24,653 bases of DNA, from positions 1-24,653 of the forward strand of contig DATMJW010000003.1 of the NCBI GenBank assembly GCA_035553355.1, given 5' to 3'. Position numbers and translations under genes: made by a program. Below, piece by piece: positions 6,650 through 13,018 of the stretch. The notes below the pieces were generated by a model that worked only from the letters and a program-made list of their open reading frames with translations, made no database searches and was not told where the DNA came from. Each line of letters begins with the position of its first letter. The stretch's first letter is position 1. The DNA comes from Gaiellasilicea sp035553355 (GTDB taxonomy: Bacteria > Actinomycetota > Thermoleophilia > Gaiellales > Gaiellaceae).

Positions 6650-9313
6650 GTCGGCGCGCTTGATCACGACGACGGCGAAGTCGTCGGTGAGGTCGCCGTC
6701 GCTCCACTCGCGGCACGCGGCGAGCGCTGCGAGGGCGACCTCCTTCGCCGGGAGCTGCCGCTTCTCCGCGAGCAGCTCGTCGAAGCGCGCGAGCCCGAAA
6801 AGCTCCCCCTCGCGCCGCGCTTCGACGACGCCGTCGGTGTAGACGACGACGCACGCACCGGGCGGGAAGTCGACCTTCACCGTCTCGTACTCCTGCGGCG
6901 CGTCGATCCCGAGCGCGAGCCCGCGCGCCGCGATCCCCTCGACGCGCCCGTCCGGGAGCACGAGTCGCGGCTGCGGGTGCCCGCCCGCCGCGCACGCCAC
7001 CTCGCCGCGGACGGGATCGATCACGAGCTCGACCATCGTGATGAACTTGCCGGGCGCGATCTCCGACGCGACCACCTCGTTCGCGGCCGCGAGGAAGGCG
7101 CCGGGGTCGACGTGCTCGCGCGCCAGCGAGCGGAAGACGAACTTCGCCATCGCCATGTCGGCCGTCGCGTCGACACCGTGGCCGGTGACGTCGCCGAGGA
7201 CGACGGCGAGCCGGCCGTCGTCGAGCGTCAGGTAGTCGTAGACGTCGCCGCCGACGTCGACGCGCGCCGACGACTCGTAGACGTCGCCCAGCTCGAGGCC
7301 CGGCAGCTCCGGCGCGGCGCGCGGCAGCAGCGAACGCTGCATCGTGTCCGCGAACTCCTTCTGCTGCGCGTACAGGCGCGCGTTGTCGATGGCGAGCGCG
7401 GCCTGGCCCGTGATCGAGACCGCCGTCTCGACGACCTCCCCCGCCACCGGTCGGCCTGGGTGCAACGACACGATCGTGAGCGTCGCGAGCAGGTCGCCCG
7501 ACGACACGATCGGGACGACGGCGGCGCTCGAGCCCTTCTCGAGGAACGGCGCGAGCAGCGCGAGCGACCCGCCGAGCTCCTCCGCGACCCGCGCGTCCAC
7601 GAGCAGCGGCTCGCCGGAGGCGACGAGCCGCCGGAGCTGCTCGCGCGAGAGCGGCTGCGGCCGCGCGAGGAGCGCGCGCGCTGCGGCGTCGACGCGGCGG
7701 TCGTTGACGTGGAGCGCCCGCGCGGTGAAGTCGAGTCCCCGCTCGTCGGGCATCCGGATGATCGCGGCGTCGACCTCGAGGAGCGTCACGATCGACTCGG
7801 CGAGGACGTCGAGGGTCGTCTCGAGCGAGAGGCTCTGGGCGAACGAGCGCGAGATGTCGTAGAGCGTCTGCAGCCGCCGCGCCGCCTCGCGCTCCGACTC
7901 GAGCACGGTCTCCAGCTCACGTCCGAGCGCCGTCGCCTCCTCGTGCAGGCGGGCGTTCTGGACGGCGACGCCGAGCTGTGCCGCCAGCGCCACGAGGAGG
8001 GCCGCCTCGTGCGCCGTCAGCGTCCGCGGCGCGACCGGGTACAGCGCGAGCAGGCCGATCGGCTGCTCCTCGACGACGAGCGGGACCGCGATCACCGCAC
8101 CGATCCCGGCGGCGCGGGCGCCTTCGGCCGCAGGCGCGAGCGCGGCGTCGTCGGTGACGTCCGCGATCTCGAGCACGTCGCGGCCGCGCCGCGGGCCGAG
8201 GACGGCGTCGAGCAGTGCCCGCGCCACCTGCTCGTGAGGCCCCTCGAGGCCACGCTCCGCGGCCGTCGCGAGCGCGCTGTCGCTGTCGAGGTAGACGGCG
8301 AGGCGCGCGGTGCCGAAGAGGTCTCCGAGCCGGTCGAGCGCGATGTCGAGCGTGTGCGCGAGCGACAGCCGCGCCGTCGCCTCACCGACGACCGTCAGGA
8401 GCGCGCGGCTGCGCTCGAGCTCGTGCGCGAGCTGCTCTGCACGGACCGTCGCACGCAGCGCGTGCGCCGCACGGACGGCGAACGTCGTCAGGCGGTCGAG
8501 CTCCGGTTCGCGTCCGACGTTGCCCGGTGCGAACACGAGCTGGAGCGCGCCGAGCGGCGGCTGCCCGAGCTGCAGCGTGACGAGCGTCCCGCGCCGCGGG
8601 TCGTCCGCCACCTCCGCGGCGTGGTGGTTGCCGATCACCGCGCGAACCGCCTGCTCCAGGTCCGGCGTGGCGCCGAGGACGCCGTCGATCCCGGAGAGCG
8701 CTACGTCGCCGTCCCGCACCGTCCAGACGAGCGCGCCTTCGGCGCCGCTCACCCGTGTCGCGAGGCGGGCGATCCGCGTCGCCGCGTGCTCGGCCTCCGA
8801 GACCGCCGCGAGCGCGTCGCCGCCCACGTCGAGCAGCACGGCTTCGGCGCCGGTCGCTCCACCGGCCGAGAGCCGGAGTGCCGCCGACGCGAGGTCGGCC
8901 GCGAGCGCGGCCAGCCGCTCGCCGCCCGCGTCGAACGGAGAGCCCGCGCGGAGCAGCTCCAGCGAGCCCGTCTGCGCCCCGACCGACAGCGGCAGCGCGA
9001 TCGTCGCGACGTCGTCGTCGTCCGTGACACGCTCCCGCAGCAGGTCGGCCGTCCGCGTTCCGAGGGGTGTGCGCAGCCCCTCCAGCTCCGCGGCGAGCGC
9101 GGACGACTCGGCGGCGACGGACGTCGCGACGAGCGCGTCGCGCTCCCGCAGCCAGATCGCGGCGACGTCGGCGCCGGCGGCGACGCGCGCCGCGTCCGTG
9201 ACCGCGTCGAGCATCGGCTGGAGCTCGGTGCCGTCGGCGACGGCGCGCGCGGCTTCGGCGATCGCCCCGAGCGCCGACACGCGCGCGTCGCGAACTGTGA
9301 CTGCGTCGGCCAC
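6647..9313 (-). CDS. Multi-GAF SpoIIE/RsbU-type PP2C phosphatase
   Basis: An 888-residue signalling protein, large for its class. Four GAF-like sensor regions appear at about 15-150, 165-290, 305-455 and 480-645, joined by helical linkers such as LHEEATALGRELETVLESEREAARR (456-480). The C-terminal SpoIIE phosphatase domain spans about 675-888. Its metal-binding aspartates are present: Asp690 in VGGDVYD, Asp708 in LGDVTGHG, Asp827 in VYTDG and Asp878 in TDDFAV. Such enzymes dephosphorylate anti-anti-sigma (STAS) proteins and so control alternative sigma factors; no STAS, anti-sigma or sigma gene is nearby. No transmembrane helix was found, so it should be cytoplasmic. The GTG at 9313, 2 nt after the upstream stop, was chosen over 9349, which would overlap the neighbour by 34 nt. 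Confidence 0.93.
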   Translation of the reverse strand: MADAVTVRDARVSALGAIAEAARAVADGTELQPMLDAVTDAARVAAGADVAAIWLRERDALVATSVAAESSALAAELEGLRTPLGTRTADLLRERVTDDDDVATIALPLSVGAQTGSLELLRAGSPFDAGGERLAALAADLASAALRLSAGGATGAEAVLLDVGGDALAAVSEAEHAATRIARLATRVSGAEGALVWTVRDGDVALSGIDGVLGATPDLEQAVRAVIGNHHAAEVADDPRRGTLVTLQLGQPPLGALQLVFAPGNVGREPELDRLTTFAVRAAHALRATVRAEQLAHELERSRALLTVVGEATARLSLAHTLDIALDRLGDLFGTARLAVYLDSDSALATAAERGLEGPHEQVARALLDAVLGPRRGRDVLEIADVTDDAALAPAAEGARAAGIGAVIAVPLVVEEQPIGLLALYPVAPRTLTAHEAALLVALAAQLGVAVQNARLHEEATALGRELETVLESEREAARRLQTLYDISRSFAQSLSLETTLDVLAESIVTLLEVDAAIIRMPDERGLDFTARALHVNDRRVDAAARALLARPQPLSREQLRRLVASGEPLLVDARVAEELGGSLALLAPFLEKGSSAAVVPIVSSGDLLATLTIVSLHPGRPVAGEVVETAVSITGQAALAIDNARLYAQQKEFADTMQRSLLPRAAPELPGLELGDVYESSARVDVGGDVYDYLTLDDGRLAVVLGDVTGHGVDATADMAMAKFVFRSLAREHVDPGAFLAAANEVVASEIAPGKFITMVELVIDPVRGEVACAAGGHPQPRLVLPDGRVEGIAARGLALGIDAPQEYETVKVDFPPGACVVVYTDGVVEARREGELFGLARFDELLAEKRQLPAKEVALAALAACREWSDGDLTDDFAVVVIKRAD

Positions 9314-9315
9314 GG

Positions 9316-9555
9316 CTAGAGGCCGAAGAGGCGCTCGATCTCGCGCCACACCGTCAGCGACAGCGCGATGCTGACGACGAGGAGCGCGAGGAGCACGAGC
9401 CAGAACCGGAGGCTGGCGCGCCGTTGCGCACGCTCGCGCTCGATCCGCGCGCGCCGGCGCGCGCGCTCCTGGAGGTACGCGCGGTCGACGGCAGCAGGAT
9501 CGAAGGCAGGCGGCGCCTCGCCGCCCGCCGCTGGGCGCCTCGCAGGCTCGGCCAT
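9316..9555 (-). CDS. Small single-pass membrane protein, uncharacterised
   Basis: A 79-residue protein. Residues 1-25 are rich in Pro/Ala, residues 28-50 are a strongly basic Arg-rich helix, and residues 51-70 (FWLVLLALLVVSIALSLTVW) form one transmembrane helix, followed by a short tail. The positive-inside rule places the Arg-rich N-terminus in the cytoplasm. It is the first gene of a likely two-gene unit with the SpoIIE-type phosphatase, whose start is 2 nt away, so a role in recruiting the phosphatase to the membrane is possible but untested. The ATG is 7 nt after TACACT. I do not recognise the family. Confidence 0.75.
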   Translation of the reverse strand: MAEPARRPAAGGEAPPAFDPAAVDRAYLQERARRRARIERERAQRRASLRFWLVLLALLVVSIALSLTVWREIERLFGL

Positions 9556-9568
9556 GCGCCGAAGTGTA
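9556..9568 (-). promoter_or_regulatory. Predicted leaderless promoter of the small membrane protein / phosphatase unit (TACACT)
   Basis: On the minus strand TACACT (9568-9563) is followed by TCGGCGC and the ATG at 9555. Box, spacing and the first bases after the box match the promoter at 4305-4317. Confidence 0.6.
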
Positions 9569-9613
9569 ATCCGGGAGCGCTGGTGCGCCACCCCGAGCGG
9601 CGTTCCCGCGGCG

Positions 9614-9832
9614 CTAGTCGTTGCGGTTCCAGCGCCGCGCCGCGGACCGCGTCGGCGTCTCCGGCTGCCAGGCGTCGCCACCGCACATCGGGCAGGTCGG
9701 CAGGTGACCGCGCACGGCGATCCCGTAGCCGCAACCCGAGCAGAAGTAGGACGTACGCAGAGTGCCGGCAACGTGTAGCAACGGCGCCCGGTCCGTGGCA
9801 CCGCGGTCGGTGCGGCTCTCGTCGATCGCCAA
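9614..9832 (-). CDS. Small zinc-ribbon protein
   Basis: A 72-residue protein with a rubredoxin/zinc-ribbon type metal knuckle pair: Cys31-x2-Cys34 in YFCSGCGYGI and Cys47-x2-Cys50 in PTCPMCGGDAW. Four cysteines in this arrangement bind zinc or iron. Residues 1-25 have no clear structure and the chosen TTG start is uncertain; the conserved part begins near residue 20. A G-rich stretch 6 nt upstream could be a weak Shine-Dalgarno. It is divergent from the membrane-protein gene at 9880. Function cannot be assigned. Confidence 0.7.
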   Translation of the reverse strand: MAIDESRTDRGATDRAPLLHVAGTLRTSYFCSGCGYGIAVRGHLPTCPMCGGDAWQPETPTRSAARRWNRND

Positions 9833-9860
9833 GCGTGACCCCCAGGTGGTGCGGTTCCGC

Positions 9861-9897
9861 GTGACTTCCAGCCGTCGATGTGCCCATACTTCGCGTC
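9861..9897 (+). promoter_or_regulatory. Predicted promoter of the plus-strand membrane protein (GTGACT / CATACT)
   Basis: A -35-like GTGACT (9861-9866) and a -10-like CATACT (9885-9890) are separated by 18 bp. The GTG at 9898 follows the -10 box by exactly 7 nt (TCGCGTC), so a leaderless start there is plausible. It is the only box of the set that begins with C rather than T. Confidence 0.45.
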
Positions 9898-10368
9898 GTG
9901 CAAACGCCCGAGCCGCTGCTGTTCGACGACGAGGAGCCGGTCGCGCCGGCGCCGCGACGGCCGCTCGTGCCGTTCGGCGGCCTCGGCGAGCGGATCGCCT
10001 GGATCGCCGGTCTCGCGCTCGCGCTCTCTGCGTTCACCGGCTGGTACAGCGGCACGGGCGAGGGCGTCACCGTGAGCGTGATCGCCTGGAACACCGGCCT
10101 GCTCGGCAAGCTCGTCCTCTTCCTGGGGCTCGCCGTGATCGCGCTCGCACTCGCACGGCGGTTCGGGATCACGCTCCCCGCCGCCGTCCCCGAGAGCCTC
10201 CTCGTCATCCTCCTCGGGAGCGCGGCGTTCGTCTGCGCGCTCGTGCGCGCGATCTCGATCCCGGACGAGTTCTTCTTCGCCGGGCGCGGGATCGGACTCT
10301 GGATCAGCCTCGCCGCCGCTCTTGCGGTGATCGTGGCCGGGCTGCTCGAGGTCTCGGAAGAGCTGTAG
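9880..10368 (+). CDS. Four-helix integral membrane protein, uncharacterised
   Basis: A membrane protein of 162 residues from GTG 9880, or 156 from GTG 9898. An acidic, proline-rich cytoplasmic N-terminus (about residues 1-35) is followed by four hydrophobic segments near residues 37-55, 75-92, 103-125 and 137-155. There is no motif I can tie to a function. The downstream GTG at 9898 is the better start because it lies 7 nt after the CATACT box, matching other genes here; the start at 9880 would lie upstream of the predicted transcript start. Its 3' end overlaps the 3' end of the convergent PAP2 gene by 65 bp. Confidence 0.8.
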   Translation: MPILRVVQTPEPLLFDDEEPVAPAPRRPLVPFGGLGERIAWIAGLALALSAFTGWYSGTGEGVTVSVIAWNTGLLGKLVLFLGLAVIALALARRFGITLPAAVPESLLVILLGSAAFVCALVRAISIPDEFFFAGRGIGLWISLAAALAVIVAGLLEVSEEL

Positions 10369-10867
10369 TCCCGCCGCTGCGCGCCCACGCGCGAAGCCGC
10401 CGGCGCACGACCTCGATCGCGACCCCGAGCAGGACGCCGAGGAGCGCGCCCGCGAGCACGTCGAGCGGGTAGTGGACGCCGACGTAGACGCGCGACGCGG
10501 CGATCGCTGCTGCAAGGGCGTAGAGCGGCCAGCGGAAGCGCGGCACGGCGGCCGCGATCACCGTCGCGCACGCAAAGGCGACGAGCGCGTGGCCGGACGG
10601 GAACGAGTTCGTGTGTGGCAGCGCGACGAGCGGCTCGGGGTCGGGGTCGACGAGCGGTGGCCGGTCGCGTCCGACGAGCAGCTTCAGCGACCCCTGCACG
10701 GCCTCGGCGACGAGAACCGTCGCGGCGACGCGGGCCGGGAGCCACGGGCGGCGCCACGGGACCTTCGCGACGACGAGGGCGAGCAGGAGCCAGACGAGCC
10801 CGAACGAGCCGATGTACGTGAGCGCCTGGAAGAGCGGGTCGAGCAACTCGACGCGGTGCTCGACCAC
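10304..10867 (-). CDS. PAP2-family membrane phosphatase
   Basis: A 187-residue integral membrane enzyme of the type 2 phosphatidic acid phosphatase superfamily. All three motifs are present: KLLVGRDRP (Lys62, Arg69, Pro70), FPSGH (90-93, with catalytic acid His93) and SRVYVGVHYPLD (Ser125, Arg126, nucleophile His132, Asp136). Such enzymes dephosphorylate lipid phosphates, for example undecaprenyl-pyrophosphate or phosphatidate. The Arg/Pro-rich C-terminal 35 residues are odd and are coded in the 65 bp that overlap the convergent plus-strand gene. The GTG start at 10867 is 33 nt after the HTH-receiver gene, so co-transcription is likely. The exact substrate is not visible. Confidence 0.92.
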   Translation of the reverse strand: MVEHRVELLDPLFQALTYIGSFGLVWLLLALVVAKVPWRRPWLPARVAATVLVAEAVQGSLKLLVGRDRPPLVDPDPEPLVALPHTNSFPSGHALVAFACATVIAAAVPRFRWPLYALAAAIAASRVYVGVHYPLDVLAGALLGVLLGVAIEVVRRRLRAWARSGGTTALPRPRAARPRSPQERRRG

Positions 10868-10900
10868 CCACCGCTGCAGCTCGGCGTCCGTGGCGGCGCG

Positions 10901-11503
10901 CTAGACCGGGAGGAGCTGCTTCGTCGAGTCGATCAGCGCGCGCGGGTCGAACGGCTTGCCGATGAAGCCCTGCGCGCCGCGTGCCGTCGCCTCGTCGGCG
11001 GAGCGGTCGTCGACCTTGCCGCTGAACATGATCACGGGGATGGAGCCGACGCCGTGCCGCTCCTGGACGCGCCGCAGCATCTCCCAGCCGTCCACGCGCG
11101 GCATCATCACGTCGAGCAGGATGAGGTCCGGCGGCTCCTCGTCGAGCGCCGCGAGCCCCTCCTCGGCGTTCGCCGCCTCGCGCACGATGTAGCCCTCGGC
11201 CTCGAGGTTCACGCGCACGTACTCGCGGATGCGGTCGTCGTCGTCGACGATCAGCACGAGCGGCCCGTCCACGACGCCGCCGCCGCCGCCCGTCCGGCCG
11301 GAGCGGTCGAGGAACTGGTCGAGGTCGGCGCGCTTGTAGCGGCGGTGGCCGCCCGGCGTGTAGAAGGCGGAGACGCGGCCGACGTCCGACCACTTCCGCA
11401 TCGTGCTCTGGGCGACGCCGAGGTAGCGCGCGGCCTGGCCGAGCGTGAGCCACTCGGGCTCCGACCCGCCCCTCCGTCCCGTCCTCGTCTCCCTGAACGC
11501 CAT
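10901..11503 (-). CDS. Transcriptional regulator: N-terminal MerR/BldC-like HTH fused to C-terminal receiver domain
   Basis: A 200-residue protein. Residues 17-66 are an excisionase/MerR-type winged helix: WLTLGQAARYLGVAQSTMRKWSDVGRV, then the wing GGHRRYKRADLDQFL. A glycine linker (72-76) leads to a complete receiver at 81-200, with acidic residues Asp87-Asp89, phospho-acceptor Asp131 (DLILLDVMMP), Ser161 and Lys183 in GKPF. The order is the reverse of usual response regulators, where the DNA-binding domain follows the receiver. No histidine kinase is in the window, so it is an orphan regulator. The ATG is 9 nt after TAGGTT. The PAP2 gene is likely its operon partner. It probably controls its own promoter (see the direct repeats at 11516-11542). 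Confidence 0.93.
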   Translation of the reverse strand: MAFRETRTGRRGGSEPEWLTLGQAARYLGVAQSTMRKWSDVGRVSAFYTPGGHRRYKRADLDQFLDRSGRTGGGGGVVDGPLVLIVDDDDRIREYVRVNLEAEGYIVREAANAEEGLAALDEEPPDLILLDVMMPRVDGWEMLRRVQERHGVGSIPVIMFSGKVDDRSADEATARGAQGFIGKPFDPRALIDSTKQLLPV

Positions 11504-11542
11504 CGCGCTGGGAACCTACCCAAACTTGCAGCTACCTGAAAC
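11504..11542 (-). promoter_or_regulatory. Promoter and possible operator of the HTH-receiver gene
   Basis: On the minus strand TAGGTT (11518-11513) is followed by 9 nt and the ATG at 11503. Two imperfect direct repeats, GTTTCAGGTAG (11542-11532) and GTTTGGGTAG (11525-11516), lie 16 bp apart start to start, and the second overlaps the -10 box. MerR/BldC proteins often bind direct or inverted repeats near the -10, so autoregulation is possible. Confidence 0.4.
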
Positions 11543-11548
11543 CTGGCT

Positions 11549-11788
11549 TCAGCCGCTCGTCACCGTGACGGTGACGGTTCGCGGCGCCGGCGGGAGCGGG
11601 CGCGGGTCGAGCGTCCGTACCTGCGTGCGCACGCCGCCGGGCGACGGGCCGTCGCCGAGCGCGCGGCCGATCGAGATGCCGACGAGGAGGAGCAGCAGCG
11701 CAGCGGCGAGACCGGCGAGGATCCGCGCGAGCCGCCGGTGGCGGCGGCGGCGCGGGCGCCGCCGCGAGCTGAGGTGGATGTCTGTCAC
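11549..11788 (-). CDS. Small single-pass membrane protein, uncharacterised
   Basis: A 79-residue protein starting MTDIHLSSRRRPRRRRH (GTG). A very basic cytoplasmic segment (9-22) precedes one transmembrane helix (about 22-41), then a short exported tail that ends in a Thr-Val repeat (TVTVTVTSG). The start overlaps the stop of the upstream 105-residue protein in a GTGA tetranucleotide, which argues that both are real and translated together. I do not recognise the family. Confidence 0.65.
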   Translation of the reverse strand: MTDIHLSSRRRPRRRRHRRLARILAGLAAALLLLLVGISIGRALGDGPSPGGVRTQVRTLDPRPLPPAPRTVTVTVTSG

Positions 11789-12102
11789 GGCTCGTAGTCG
11801 ACCGCGCCGCGGGCGTAGAGATGAAAGGCAGCGGCCTCGACCGTCGAGAGCGTCCTCGGCCACCCCGGGGCCGGCGCGTGCTCCGAGACCGCGGCGCGCG
11901 TCCACGTCTCGGCCCCCGCGTACTCCCGCGCGAGCTCCGCGAGCGTGAACGTGCCGCCCACGCGCCGCCGCAGCTCGTCGAGGACGACCTCGACCTGCCG
12001 GTGCAGCCGCTCCCGCGCCAGGCGGTCGCGCGTCTCGTCGAGGAGCCGGCGATGCCCGTCCTCCCACTCGCGCCGCGCGCTCTCGACCTCTGCCTGCGAC
12101 AT
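11785..12102 (-). CDS. Small helical protein, uncharacterised
   Basis: A 105-residue soluble protein starting MSQAEVESARREWEDGHRR. The first 50 residues are strongly charged and look like a long amphipathic helix or coiled coil (LLDETRDRLARERLHRQVEVVLDELRRR). The second half, TFTLAELAREYAGAETWTRAAV, resembles a small helical bundle. No domain is recognised. The ATG is 7 nt after TAGGGT, whose first three bases are the stop codon of the DUF501 gene. It forms a two-gene unit with the 79-residue membrane protein. In mycobacteria the gene after DUF501 is usually an exopolyphosphatase (ppx), which is absent here. Confidence 0.75.
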   Translation of the reverse strand: MSQAEVESARREWEDGHRRLLDETRDRLARERLHRQVEVVLDELRRRVGGTFTLAELAREYAGAETWTRAAVSEHAPAPGWPRTLSTVEAAAFHLYARGAVDYEP

Positions 12103-12115
12103 CGCGCGGACCCTA
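12103..12115 (-). promoter_or_regulatory. Predicted leaderless promoter (TAGGGT) overlapping the DUF501 stop codon
   Basis: On the minus strand TAGGGT (12115-12110) is followed by CCGCGCG and the ATG at 12102. The TAG of the box is the DUF501 stop codon. This arrangement repeats the one at 6637-6649. Confidence 0.5.
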
Positions 12116-12607
12116 GTCGGCGGTGCAGCACGTCTCCGGCCACAGCGGCTCGAGCTCGCCGAGGACGCCCTCCCCCACGCGATGACCGCCGCGCGCGAGG
12201 GCGAACGCCGCGTGCGCGTGCAGGCACTTGAGCCGAGCCGGATTGTGGCTCCCGCCGATCCCGAGGTCGAGCGACGCGCCGCCGTCGTCGCCGGTGAGCC
12301 CCGCGGCGAGCTCCAGGCGGACGCGTCGCTGTTCGTCCGTCGCCCGCGCGAGGTCCGCCGCCAGCTCCTCGTCCGCCGCCACGCGAGCGCTCCAGCGTTC
12401 GACGCCGCCGGCCGCCTCCAGCCGCGACACCGCCGCCACGAGGTGCGGGCACGTGAGGTAGTAGGTGGTCGGGAACGGCTCGCCCGCGGGTGAGTACGGA
12501 AGCTGCTCCGTCACCGCCGGCCGCCCCCACGGGCAGCGCGCGGCTACGCGGTGGAACGCGCGCGGCGGACGGCCCAGCTGGCGCTCGACGGCCGCGCGAT
12601 CATCCAT
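12113..12607 (-). CDS. DUF501 family protein
   Basis: A 164-residue protein of the actinobacterial DUF501 family. The typical N-terminus is present (VERQLGRPPRAFHRVAARCPWGRPAV, residues 8-32), as are the conserved TCPHLVAAVSRLEA (52-65) and IGGSHNPARLKCLHAHAAFALA (117-138). Cys25, Cys53, His55, Cys128, His130 and His132 are candidate metal ligands, and the protein ends with a Cys-Cys pair (160-161). No function is established for the family. Genes of this family usually follow eno and ftsB/divIC, as here. It overlaps the end of ftsB by 8 nt, so translation is coupled. Confidence 0.9.
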   Translation of the reverse strand: MDDRAAVERQLGRPPRAFHRVAARCPWGRPAVTEQLPYSPAGEPFPTTYYLTCPHLVAAVSRLEAAGGVERWSARVAADEELAADLARATDEQRRVRLELAAGLTGDDGGASLDLGIGGSHNPARLKCLHAHAAFALARGGHRVGEGVLGELEPLWPETCCTAD

Positions 12608-12983
12608 CGCGGCGCATCGTACGCTGCGCCTTCCGCCACTCGGCGATGCCCTTGACGATGAAGAGGCGCTCGCCGGGCCGGACGAGGCTGCTGCGGCGCG
12701 CCTCCCGCTGGAGCGCCTCGAGCGTCGACGACCGCGCGAGCCGGGCCTGCAGCTTGCGGTTCTCGGCGGCGAGCTCCTGCACCTCGGCCGCGCGCGCCTG
12801 CACCGCCGCGCGTGTCTCGAAGTACGTCGTCAGCGGCCGGTAGTAGAGGAACCCGACCAGGACGACGACGCCGAGGAAGCACCAACGCAGCAGCACCGTC
12901 GTCCGGAGCGGACGTGGCTTCCGCCTCGTCTTCCGCCGCGCCGCGCCCGCAGGCGCCACCTCCCTTCGACCTCGCTTCGCCAC
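12600..12983 (-). CDS. ftsB: FtsB/DivIC-family septum formation initiator
   Basis: A 127-residue bitopic cell-division protein. Residues 1-28 are a basic cytoplasmic tail, residues about 29-48 (TVLLRWCFLGVVVLVGFLYY) the transmembrane helix, and residues about 55-85 a coiled coil (AAVQARAAEVQELAAENRKLQARLARS). The end, RRSSLVRPGERLFIVKG, matches the conserved ARxxlxyvkPGEr element of DivIC/FtsB. It acts with FtsL and FtsQ in the divisome to activate septal peptidoglycan synthesis. Two in-frame GTG codons are possible; the one at 12983 is chosen because AAAGGG (12994-12989) lies 5 nt upstream of it, whereas it would touch the GTG at 12989. The pyk-ftsB gap is 35 nt, so it is probably co-transcribed with pyk. 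Confidence 0.92.
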   Translation of the reverse strand: MAKRGRREVAPAGAARRKTRRKPRPLRTTVLLRWCFLGVVVLVGFLYYRPLTTYFETRAAVQARAAEVQELAAENRKLQARLARSSTLEALQREARRSSLVRPGERLFIVKGIAEWRKAQRTMRRDG

Positions 12984-12988
12984 GCGCA

Positions 12989-12994
12989 CCCTTT
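12989..12994 (-). promoter_or_regulatory. Ribosome-binding site that decides the ftsB start
   Basis: AAAGGG on the minus strand lies 5 nt before the GTG at 12983. It overlaps the alternative GTG at 12989, which therefore cannot use it. Confidence 0.6.
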
Positions 12995-13018
12995 CAGCGG
13001 CGCGCGGCGGGGTCCTTC

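Noticed and set aside
4699..6663. A 654-codon plus-strand open frame antisense to the spermidine-synthase-like gene
   Set aside because: Same shadow pattern; the minus strand has recognisable motifs and transmembrane segments.
6521..9319. A 932-codon plus-strand open frame antisense to the SpoIIE-type phosphatase
   Set aside because: Low-complexity Arg/Asp/Glu translation, no start signal, and the opposite strand encodes clear GAF and SpoIIE motifs.
9878..10075. Alternative reading frame starting at ATG 9878
   Set aside because: Its translation is Arg/Ser-rich and overlaps the hydrophobic membrane-protein frame, which is much more protein-like.
11558..11576. Inverted repeat CGTCACCGTGACGGTGACG at the end of the 79-residue membrane protein gene, as a terminator
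   Set aside because: It encodes the Thr-Val repeat, leaves almost no loop and has no U-tract after it, so codon repetition explains it as well.
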